From NCBI GenBank assembly GCA_030631415.1, contig DAOVLE010000280.1, positions 1-5,597 on the forward strand: 5,597 nt of DNA. The letters are read 5' to 3'. The notes under the pieces are model-generated. The model searched no databases, was not told the DNA's origin, and saw only the letters and a list, made by a program, of their open reading frames with translations. A program made the position numbers and the translations under genes. The DNA comes from JAAEQG01 sp023133475 (GTDB lineage: Bacteria > Planctomycetota > Phycisphaerae > UBA1845). Below, piece after piece: positions 1-5,426 of the stretch. Position 1 is the stretch's first letter, and each line of letters begins with the position of its first letter.

Positions 1-31
1 CCTGTTTCACAAACGGAGACATAGGCTGTGG

Positions 32-171
32 CGTAAGATGGAGCTTGGCCATGTGCACGCTGCGCGAAAGCGTGCGGCGCAGAACATGGTCAAGAACCAC
101 CGCGAAAGGTCATCGGGCAAATCGTAACGTTATCGAGGGTGGTCCTTGACCATGCCACCCGCCATCTTGCG
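32..171. repeat. Nested imperfect inverted-repeat element (structured DNA or RNA)
   Basis: The sequence can fold as a three-way arrangement. An outer arm pairs 32-41 with 162-171 (ten pairs, one G-T wobble) and continues, after a small internal loop, as 46-53 with 151-157 with one bulged C. A long inner arm pairs 85-101 with 138-154 (16 of 17 positions; the single mismatch is A95/C144). The two arms share 151-154, so they compete there. Between them, 61-74 can form a small hairpin with a GAAA tetraloop at 66-69, or alternatively GCACGC (55-60) can pair with GCGTGC (70-75). The inner loop holds TAACGTTA (125-132). No gene is convincing here. It could be a palindromic mobile repeat or a structured RNA; neither the strand nor transcription can be told from the sequence. 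Confidence 0.5.
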
Positions 172-190
172 ATGACGCTACCTGGCAGTT

Positions 191-214
191 CTCTGCGTCT
201 CTGCGTCTCTGCGT
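191..214. repeat. Tandem CTCTGCGT repeat, three units
   Basis: Three perfect head-to-tail copies of the octamer CTCTGCGT are followed directly by TCATGAAA. A related two-unit copy with the same TCATGAA end lies at 4663-4685, so this is a repeat family rather than simple slippage. It sits just past the stop codon of the large minus-strand gene (ending at 231), in non-coding DNA. No function can be read from it. Confidence 0.8.
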
Positions 215-230
215 TCATGAAAAATCCGGG

Positions 231-2978
231 TTAGGGACCCACAAGGGCCTTCTCGAATTCCGCGTAGTCGCCAAGATCGACGTCGTTGTCGCTGTCGAAA
301 TCCATCACCCGGCACGGCAGACTCATCAGCCCGCCCGGGTCGGTAAAACAGCCCTGGAAGGCGGCGAAGTCCTTCAGGTCCACATCGGCATCACGGTCAT
401 AATCACCACGCCGCTGAAGCTCGAAATCGACAAACGAGTGTGTCTCGAAAAGGTTGGTCCAGGTTCCACTGAACTCCGCACCATCGGAGCCATCGGTGTT
501 GGAGAAGGTGATGTTTATCCCAATCACCCGACCGCCAAGCAAAGTCAGCCCGTTCACCACCGACGCGTCGGAGGGATACCAGGTATACGCCGCCCCCTGA
601 GGAAGCGTCCGCGACACCTTCACCTCCGTGCGATAAACCGGGCCAAGCAGCGTAGTCGATGCCACCTCGGCGCCGGGAATCACTGCCGAACCCCATACCT
701 CGACATCCGAGGCATTGTGATATGTATAGATATGGTGCCCGTCCGCCCACGAATCGCCGATGTGGTTTTCCTTGTTGTCGGGGTTGCCGGTATCGGTGTG
801 GCCCATGACGTGGCGGACCGGGGACTCGAACCGCCCGTCCTCGCCACTGCCGTCAATCGAAATCTTGAACCGCAAAGACCGGTTGGACTGAAAGGCGAAG
901 TAGATCGCCTCGTCATTGTACACCATGTAGGTTGTCAGGCTGAAGTCGGCGGCGTTCTTGGTGAAGTAGTAACCCGGTATCGCACATTTCTGCCAGTCCG
1001 ACTCGTCGATCACACCATTGATGGTGATGACGTTGGTCGTCTGGGGAATCACGCAGGGGACGGGGTAAATCGGTTGATGGTCCATCCCGTCCTCGGTCCC
1101 GTCCCCGTCGGTGTCGGTGCTGTTAGGGTCAGCCCCCCGGAAGTTGTAGGCGCTGAACTCCGCCAGGTCGTCCAGTCCGTCACCGTCGGTGTCCGATTTG
1201 TTTCGATTCGATCCGAAGCGGGCTTCGTCTCCCCACACCCGCGAGTCATCGTCCGGCAATCCGTCGTGGTCTATGTCGATGCACTCGATGTACCCGTCGT
1301 ATGGTGCGGGGTACAACAGCCAATCGTCGCCATACCCGCGGTTGGTCATGGCAATTCCGTCCCAATGCGTTCCCCAATCGACATGCCATCCGGTCGGCCC
1401 CAGCGGGTCCGGGTAGCACCACGGGAAATGGCAGAAGAGCACCTCCGGGGTGCCGGCGGTGCGGTTCTCCATCGCCTCCAGGGCGTGGTGCATCTCGTGC
1501 GTGAAGGTCCAGGCGATAGTGTAATTGACGTTGGGGTCCTTGCCCGGATACGGCGTGCTGCAAACCGTGCCCAATCCGGCGCAGGTGCTGCCGAAGACCA
1601 CATAGCCGCCAAAACACCCGTCGAGATCCTTGCCCGCCAGAAATGCCAGGTCGTATTGGTCGTCCTGCATACCACGACTACGCAGGTCGTCTTGTAGGCT
1701 GCTGTTGTACCAGTTTCCGCCGGGGGGATAGGCGTCTATGTACATCCAGGTGGTATCCATATTGAATGCGCAAGCGGTGGTCCGCCAGTAGAACTCGATC
1801 GCCTTCTCCAGCCCGGCGGTCATCTGTGCCACCTCGGCGGAGGTGTATCCGGCAGTGTAGAAGACTATCAGCAACTCGCGATTGGCGTGCATCGAGTAGA
1901 ACAACGGGTTGGTCTCGAGCGTGGTGCCTTGCTCGGTGGTGAAGTGGCTGATCTGCGCACCGTTGCCGTCGATGGCCACCACCTTGTAGTAGTAGGTTTC
2001 CCCCGGAGTGAGATTGTAGTCGGTGAACGAGGTGCGGACCAGAACTCGCTTGCTGGGGTCCGGGGGATAGAGCGTTCCGGCTGTGCGGCGGTAGACCTCG
2101 TATCCGGCGATGTGCTCGCCAACTACCTCGTCCCACTCCACCAACGCCGTCGAGTAGAATCCGCCAACGTGCAGGTTGGCAGGTGCGGCAAGCGTGGGGT
2201 GCACGTTGAGCACCGCGTCGGGAGCGTGAAGCGAACCGAACTGGGCACGGATGGCTGTCAGCCCAACCAGCAAAGCCTCACACAGACCCGTCGAAGCCCC
2301 AATACTGGCCACCTGCGGAAGGGCGGAACTCCACTGCACCTTGTCGGTGAGGTCGTAAGTCCTGCCGTCAGCCCCCAGACCGTTGCAGATGTATTGCCAG
2401 ACCTGTCCGGGGTACAGGATGTTGTCATCCGGGTCTATCGAGAGCGAGTTGATCACCACCTCGCCGTGCAACTCCCACCCGCGAATGTGCACGTAGCCGT
2501 CGCCGTGAAGGCGTTCAGCCGTGTATTTGAAGATGTAGGCGGTTTTTGGGGTGCCCAGCACCACATGGGAGATGACCATATTATCCGCTCCCGTCGGTGG
2601 GACGATAAGCTCCCAACTCCCCGTCTGATTCTCCATGTCGTAGGCGGTGTCGGCGCTTTCCACCTGCCAGAGGTAAGCCGGTGAACCCGACGAGTTGCTG
2701 AACATGGTCTTGAACTCGTGGACAGTCTGGGCCTGAACGAATGTCACCTCGACCACGGCGGGATTGATATTCGGCGTTCGGTACAGTGTGCCCCAGTCCC
2801 CGTCGAACAGCTCATTGGTTCCTCCGGTGCTCGACTCCGTCGCAACGACCGTCGCATCTCCGTCATCCACCATTGCGTTGATGTTCAGCCGTGCGACCAG
2901 CGTTTCCGACGCACCGGCACTGCCCACGCCAACCACCGCAACGACACCATAAACAAACAATACGCGCAAAGTTCTCAT
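231..2978 (-). CDS. Secreted multidomain protein: putative zinc-metallopeptidase region, FnIII, CBM-like domains, dockerin-like C-terminus
   Basis: This encodes a 915-residue exported protein, probably acting outside the cytoplasm on a protein or glycan substrate. I start it at the ATG at 2978, not the in-frame ATG at 3080, because only the former opens with a signal peptide (MRTLRVLFVYGVVAVVGVG, likely cut after AGA at residue 23). A weak GGGGTG ribosome site lies six bases upstream. Regions in order: a discoidin/CBM32-like sandwich (about 40-175); an Ig-like, BIG2-type stretch (176-261); fibronectin type III (262-356); a peptidase-like region (366-566) with HEMHH at 494-498, fitting the HExxH zinc motif, and a later GWHVDWGTHWDG segment; Asp-rich thrombospondin-type-3-like calcium loops (567-634); a CBM9/DOMON-like sandwich (642-854); and two EF-hand/dockerin-like loops (855-915). 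The domain calls are by eye. Gene limits and export are secure, but peptidase activity is inferred: the third zinc ligand is not identifiable and the motif is not followed by the metzincin GxxH. The gene is divergent from sat. Confidence 0.85.
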   Translation of the reverse strand: MRTLRVLFVYGVVAVVGVGSAGASETLVARLNINAMVDDGDATVVATESSTGGTNELFDGDWGTLYRTPNINPAVVEVTFVQAQTVHEFKTMFSNSSGSPAYLWQVESADTAYDMENQTGSWELIVPPTGADNMVISHVVLGTPKTAYIFKYTAERLHGDGYVHIRGWELHGEVVINSLSIDPDDNILYPGQVWQYICNGLGADGRTYDLTDKVQWSSALPQVASIGASTGLCEALLVGLTAIRAQFGSLHAPDAVLNVHPTLAAPANLHVGGFYSTALVEWDEVVGEHIAGYEVYRRTAGTLYPPDPSKRVLVRTSFTDYNLTPGETYYYKVVAIDGNGAQISHFTTEQGTTLETNPLFYSMHANRELLIVFYTAGYTSAEVAQMTAGLEKAIEFYWRTTACAFNMDTTWMYIDAYPPGGNWYNSSLQDDLRSRGMQDDQYDLAFLAGKDLDGCFGGYVVFGSTCAGLGTVCSTPYPGKDPNVNYTIAWTFTHEMHHALEAMENRTAGTPEVLFCHFPWCYPDPLGPTGWHVDWGTHWDGIAMTNRGYGDDWLLYPAPYDGYIECIDIDHDGLPDDDSRVWGDEARFGSNRNKSDTDGDGLDDLAEFSAYNFRGADPNSTDTDGDGTEDGMDHQPIYPVPCVIPQTTNVITINGVIDESDWQKCAIPGYYFTKNAADFSLTTYMVYNDEAIYFAFQSNRSLRFKISIDGSGEDGRFESPVRHVMGHTDTGNPDNKENHIGDSWADGHHIYTYHNASDVEVWGSAVIPGAEVASTTLLGPVYRTEVKVSRTLPQGAAYTWYPSDASVVNGLTLLGGRVIGINITFSNTDGSDGAEFSGTWTNLFETHSFVDFELQRRGDYDRDADVDLKDFAAFQGCFTDPGGLMSLPCRVMDFDSDNDVDLGDYAEFEKALVGP

Positions 2979-3051
2979 CGTGTACACCCCGTAATCGTGT
3001 GACCCATTGCCAATCCGCCCTCCGAAAGACCGGACCCGATTTACCAAACAG

Positions 3052-3080
3052 ATATTACCACGGGCGTGCCCGCCAATCAA
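3052..3080 (-). promoter_or_regulatory. Candidate sigma70-type promoter for the secreted-protein gene
   Basis: Reading the minus strand, TTGATT (3075-3080) lies 17 bases before TAATAT (3052-3057); each matches the consensus at four of six positions. Transcription would begin near 3045, leaving a leader of about 65 bases before the ATG at 2978. The spacing is ideal but the hexamers are only moderate, and planctomycete promoters are poorly defined, so this is a suggestion. Confidence 0.3.
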
Positions 3081-3085
3081 CCCAA

Positions 3086-3124
3086 GCCGCTCCCCAATCA
3101 GTACCGCGACCGTAAGGGAGCGGC
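3086..3124. repeat. Inverted repeat GCCGCTCCC / GGGAGCGGC with GC-rich loop
   Basis: GCCGCTCCC (3086-3094) and GGGAGCGGC (3116-3124) are perfect 9-bp complements around a 21-base spacer. The spacer contains GTACCGCGACCGTAA. It lies in the divergent intergenic region upstream of both candidate promoters. The arrangement resembles dispersed intergenic palindromes that I recall from planctomycete genomes, but only one copy is in this window. Confidence 0.5.
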
Positions 3125-3163
3125 CGGGCTGGGTGAAACTCGCCCTGCATCTGCCCGGCTATG

Positions 3164-3192
3164 TGGACGTGAAATGGCCGAACCGATACAAT
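3164..3192 (+). promoter_or_regulatory. Candidate sigma70-type promoter for sat
   Basis: TGGACG (3164-3169, four of six consensus positions) lies 17 bases before TACAAT (3187-3192, five of six). Transcription would start near 3199, giving a leader of about 130 bases before the sat ATG at 3332. I saw no riboswitch or terminator-like hairpin in that leader. This is the better of two candidate promoters I saw for sat. Confidence 0.35.
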
Positions 3193-3317
3193 GCACCGCT
3201 CTTTGGCTGAGACCGCTCACCTCAGACGCGCCGCTTGCCGAAACGAGCGGCGTGGGGAAGGCGTCCCGCGGGCGACGACGGGTTGCGGAAGAAAACCAGT
3301 TGACAGAAAAACAAGAC

Positions 3318-3322
3318 AGAGG
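3318..3322 (+). promoter_or_regulatory. Ribosome binding site deciding the sat start
   Basis: AGAGG lies nine bases upstream of the ATG at 3332. The in-frame upstream ATG at 3191 would add 47 Arg-rich residues with no counterpart in the Sat family. The Shine-Dalgarno site and the family-typical opening MIKPHGSD together fix the start at 3332. Confidence 0.75.
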
Positions 3323-3331
3323 AAACCAAGC

Positions 3332-4522
3332 ATGATTAAACCACACGGATCGGACACTCTCAATCCACGCTATGTACGCAATGACACCGAGCGGGCTGCT
3401 CTGCTCAAGGAGGCTCAAGGGTTGCCGGGCTTGGTGATCTGCTCTGCCGCCGCCGCTAACGCGGTGATGCTGGGCAGCGGATACTTCAACCCGCTAACCG
3501 GCTACATGAACCTCGCCGATGCACTCGGCGCTGCCGAGAAGATGACCCTGCCTTCCGGGCTCTTTTGGCCTGTGCCCATCATGAACGTCGTCAGGGCTGA
3601 ACAGGTGACCGACGAGATTCGTCAGGCCAAGCGGATTGCGTTGCGCGATCCAAACGTTGAGGGGAATCCGGTCCTGGCAGTGATGGATGTGGAAGCCATC
3701 GAGGAAATCTCCGATGCCCAGATGACCACCTTTGTCGAGCACACCTTCCGCACGCATGATAAGGAGCATCCTGGGGTGGCGGCTTTCACTTCGGTGGGCA
3801 ATGTGGCATTGTCAGGCCCGATTCAGGTGCTCAACTTCTCTTACTTTGCCCAGGATTTTCCGGGGACTTTCCGCACCGCCTGGCAAATCCGTGACGAGAT
3901 TACCGAGCAGGGTTGGGAGAAGGTGGTCGCGTTCCAGACCCGCAACCCGATGCACCGGGCTCACGAAGAGCTGTGCAAGATGGCCAAGCAGGCAGCCGGG
4001 GCGGACGGTATTCTGATCCACATGTTGCTGGGCAAGTTGAAAAAGGGCGACATCCCAGCCGACGTGCGTGATGCCGCCATCCGCAAGATGGTCGAGTTGT
4101 ACTTCCCGCCCCACACGGTCTCGGTCACCGGTTACGGATTCGACATGCTCTATGCCGGTCCACGTGAGGCGGTGTTGCACGCTGTTTTCCGTCAGAATTG
4201 CGGCTGCACGCACCTGATCGTCGGGCGCGATCATGCCGGGGTGGGCAAGTATTACGGCCCATTCGATGCTCAGGCGGTCTTTGACGACATCCCCGATGGT
4301 GCGTTGCGAATCGAGATTTTCCGTGCCGATCACACTGCCTGGTCCAAGAAGCTCGACAAGATAGTCATGATGCGCGACCACCCGGACCACAAGCCTGAAG
4401 ACTACCTGTTTTTGTCGGGCACCAAGGTGCGCGATATGCTGGCAGCCGGCGAGGCATTGCCGGAGGAGTTCGCCAGACCGGAAGTTGCCGCCATCCTCGC
4501 CAGGCACTATCAAGGGGAATGA
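3332..4522 (+). CDS. sat: Sulfate adenylyltransferase (ATP sulfurylase, EC 2.7.7.4), monofunctional
   Basis: This 396-residue cytoplasmic enzyme catalyses ATP + sulfate = adenosine 5'-phosphosulfate + pyrophosphate, the first step of sulfate activation; it runs in reverse in sulfur oxidation. Residues 1 to about 170 form the PUA-like N-terminal domain (GYFNPLTGYM at 50-59). The catalytic domain follows, with QTRNPMHRAH at 202-211 (the QxRNP sulfate/ATP loop and the HxxH pair His208/His211), GRDHAGVG at 298-305 and SGTKVRDML at 362-370. The length is normal for the single-chain homo-oligomeric type, and no APS-kinase domain is fused. The segment FRADHTAWSKKLDKIVMM (330-347) lacks the Cys cluster that binds zinc in many archaeal and Desulfovibrio-type Sat enzymes. 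The opening and this segment closely match my memory of Allochromatium vinosum Sat. No aprAB, cysC or sulfite reductase gene is in view, so the physiological direction is open. Confidence 0.97.
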   Translation: MIKPHGSDTLNPRYVRNDTERAALLKEAQGLPGLVICSAAAANAVMLGSGYFNPLTGYMNLADALGAAEKMTLPSGLFWPVPIMNVVRAEQVTDEIRQAKRIALRDPNVEGNPVLAVMDVEAIEEISDAQMTTFVEHTFRTHDKEHPGVAAFTSVGNVALSGPIQVLNFSYFAQDFPGTFRTAWQIRDEITEQGWEKVVAFQTRNPMHRAHEELCKMAKQAAGADGILIHMLLGKLKKGDIPADVRDAAIRKMVELYFPPHTVSVTGYGFDMLYAGPREAVLHAVFRQNCGCTHLIVGRDHAGVGKYYGPFDAQAVFDDIPDGALRIEIFRADHTAWSKKLDKIVMMRDHPDHKPEDYLFLSGTKVRDMLAAGEALPEEFARPEVAAILARHYQGE

Positions 4523-4529
4523 GGGATGT

Positions 4530-4550
4530 AGGGCGGGTTCTACCCGCCTT
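4530..4550 (+). terminator. GGCGGGT-TCT-ACCCGCC hairpin just after sat
   Basis: The stem GGCGGGT (4532-4538) pairs perfectly with ACCCGCC (4542-4548) around a 3-base loop, and is extended by one G-T and one A-T pair to 4530/4550. It begins eight bases after the sat stop codon. The following TTCTTG is a poor T-tract, so intrinsic termination is uncertain. The left arm belongs to the same TGTAGGGCGGGT family as the hairpin at 4702-4738. Confidence 0.4.
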
Positions 4551-4564
4551 CTTGCCATGGCGCG

Positions 4565-4579
4565 GCGGGTGGAACCCGC
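4565..4579. repeat. GCGGGT-GGA-ACCCGC small hairpin
   Basis: This is a perfect 6-bp stem with a 3-base loop, 16 bases downstream of the first GGCGGGT hairpin. It shares the GCGGGT/ACCCGC core with the neighbouring hairpins, so three members of one palindrome family occur within 210 bases. It is non-coding. Confidence 0.55.
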
Positions 4580-4587
4580 AGGGAAAA

Positions 4588-4611
4588 ATTGAGAATTGAG
4601 AATTGAGAATG
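4588..4611. repeat. Tandem ATTGAGA repeat, three units
   Basis: Three perfect head-to-tail heptamers ATTGAGA (4588-4608) are followed by ATG. The last part, GAGAATTGAGAATG (4598-4611), recurs exactly in inverted orientation at 4815-4828. The tract is AT-rich in a GC-rich region, typical of a dispersed short repeat rather than gene remnants. Confidence 0.7.
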
Positions 4612-4662
4612 TCGTGCAGGGGGCGTTCTCCTTACGACAGCTTAACCTCTTTCCAGGCAATA

Positions 4663-4685
4663 CTCTGCATCTCTGCGTTCATGAA
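4663..4685. repeat. Second copy of the CTCTGCGT repeat, two units
   Basis: CTCTGCAT-CTCTGCGT followed by TCATGAA matches 199-221 at 22 of 23 positions, in the same orientation, about 4.4 kb away. The bases just upstream (CCAGGCAATA here, CCTGGCAGTT there) are also similar, which suggests the repeat unit is longer than the octamers alone. Confidence 0.75.
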
Positions 4686-4701
4686 TAGCACGGGATAACG
4701 C

Positions 4702-4738
4702 GAAGTTGTAGGGCGGGTGAAACCCGCCCTACAACTTC
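4702..4738. repeat. Perfect 17-bp palindrome with 3-base loop (REP-like)
   Basis: Positions 4702-4718 pair without mismatch to 4722-4738 around the loop GAA. The core TGTAGGGCGGGT is shared with 4527-4538. It sits between the convergent ends of sat and the RF-like gene and could stop transcription or protect 3' ends from both sides, although neither side has a T-tract. It resembles REP or MITE-type dispersed palindromes; no transposase is nearby. Confidence 0.75.
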
Positions 4739-4740
4739 AC

Positions 4741-4757
4741 GCTCCCCGTTGGGGAGC
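4741..4757. repeat. GCTCCCC-GTT-GGGGAGC hairpin
   Basis: This is a perfect 7-bp stem with a 3-base loop, starting two bases after the 17-bp palindrome, so the two hairpins are stacked. The GCTCCC/GGGAGC core recalls the inverted repeat at 3086-3124. There is no T-tract on either side. Confidence 0.6.
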
Positions 4758-4814
4758 CGCTAAACGCTGTGGATTTGTCGTTGCCAAATACCCCGGCGTC
4801 GTGGCGAGTGTCTC

Positions 4815-4828
4815 CATTCTCAATTCTC
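4815..4828. repeat. Inverted partner of the ATTGAGA repeat
   Basis: CATTCTCAATTCTC is the exact reverse complement of GAGAATTGAGAATG at 4598-4611. The pair bounds about 200 bases that hold the hairpins and the second CTCTGCGT copy. It lies 29 bases beyond the stop codon of the RF-like gene. Confidence 0.65.
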
Positions 4829-4856
4829 CATTCCCTCCACGTGAGGATTCTCTGTG

Positions 4857-5426
4857 TTAGCGTAAAGGTTTGAGGTCCACCGCAGTGCGCATGCGGTTGA
4901 TCTGTCCCCACAGTGCCGGGTCATTCCGCAAAAAGGAAACAAGATTGGCGGTGGAGACGCCAAGCAACTCCGCTGTCGTGGAGATCTGCACACCGCAACC
5001 AGCGAGCACATCCAGAATCTCACTGATGGCGTGATAATAGCGGTAGTCCTTCTGCCCCACGCATAGTTGGTGCGATCCGCAAATGCAACTCTTGAGCAAA
5101 TTGCTCAGACGGTGAGATTGCGGATCGACGGCAACCCGTAGGGACAAAGCAATAGTCTTCCGCAGCCTGCGCAGAGCCCGAGCCTTGTTCTCATGCTGAG
5201 AGCGACTTTCCACACCGATGGCTGACAAACCTGACACCAGGTGACGCAACCGCACCGCCGAGGCGGTCTTGTTGCGTTTCTGCCCGCCGGGGCCACGAGC
5301 CCGATAAGTGTCCACCTGACACTGCGCCAACAAATCGGAATCGCCCAAAGCCAGATAACGAGCGGCTTGAGAATCCGCACACTCGCCCAAAGAGATTGAT
5401 CCAATATCGTTCATCATCCGTATCAT
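4857..5426 (-). CDS. Peptide chain release factor-like protein (RF-1 domain, GGQ motif)
   Basis: This 189-residue protein has the RF-1 catalytic motif GPGGQKRNK (45-53), the element that places a Gln in the ribosomal peptidyl-transferase centre to hydrolyse peptidyl-tRNA. The basic stretch SRSQHENKARALRRLR (74-89) follows, as in the family. The stop-codon recognition domain of RF1/RF2 is absent, so a rescue or accessory role is more likely than normal termination. Residues about 130-189 (EILDVLAGCGV, then TAELLGVSTANLVSFL, ending LKPLR) look like a small helix-turn-helix-like tail. I recall that tail in planctomycete proteins of this type; it is not the Lys/Arg-rich tail of ArfB. The frame stays open to an ATG at 5561, but the extra 45 Cys-rich residues look unlike the family. 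Starts at 5426 or 5417 fit better, the latter with AAAGAG ten bases upstream. The gene converges on sat. Confidence 0.85.
   Translation of the reverse strand: MIRMMNDIGSISLGECADSQAARYLALGDSDLLAQCQVDTYRARGPGGQKRNKTASAVRLRHLVSGLSAIGVESRSQHENKARALRRLRKTIALSLRVAVDPQSHRLSNLLKSCICGSHQLCVGQKDYRYYHAISEILDVLAGCGVQISTTAELLGVSTANLVSFLRNDPALWGQINRMRTAVDLKPLR

Noticed and set aside
2..127. Open plus-strand frame from the window edge ending at TAA (125-127), with an internal ATG at 38
   Set aside because: It is only about 41 codons and very rich in Arg, Lys and His. It overlaps the inverted-repeat arms and matches no family I recognise. It could be the end of an upstream gene, but nothing supports that here.
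220..241. Possible terminator after the secreted-protein gene (GGGT/ACCC stem followed by a run of five T on the minus strand)
   Set aside because: The stem is only four base pairs and overlaps the stop codon, too weak to call.
1090..1200. Repeated GTCACCGTCGGTGTC-like DNA motifs
   Set aside because: They are the coding sequence of the Asp-rich calcium loops (DTDGDG) and need no separate explanation.
438..1697. Long plus-strand open frame of 419 codons opposite the secreted-protein gene
   Set aside because: Its translation has no recognisable domain, and the opposite strand carries clear domains and a signal peptide. Long antisense frames are common in GC-rich DNA.
2979..3080. N-terminal extension of the secreted protein from the ATG at 3080
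   Set aside because: It would bury the signal peptide behind 34 residues and overlap the candidate promoter. The ATG at 2978 opens with a normal signal peptide.
3300..3328. TTGACA (3300-3305), a perfect -35 box
   Set aside because: The bases 17 further on (AAACCA) are a poor -10 and overlap the ribosome site of sat, so a promoter here would leave almost no leader.
3812..4660. Minus-strand open frame of 282 codons opposite sat
   Set aside because: It mirrors the conserved Sat coding sequence and has no family features of its own.
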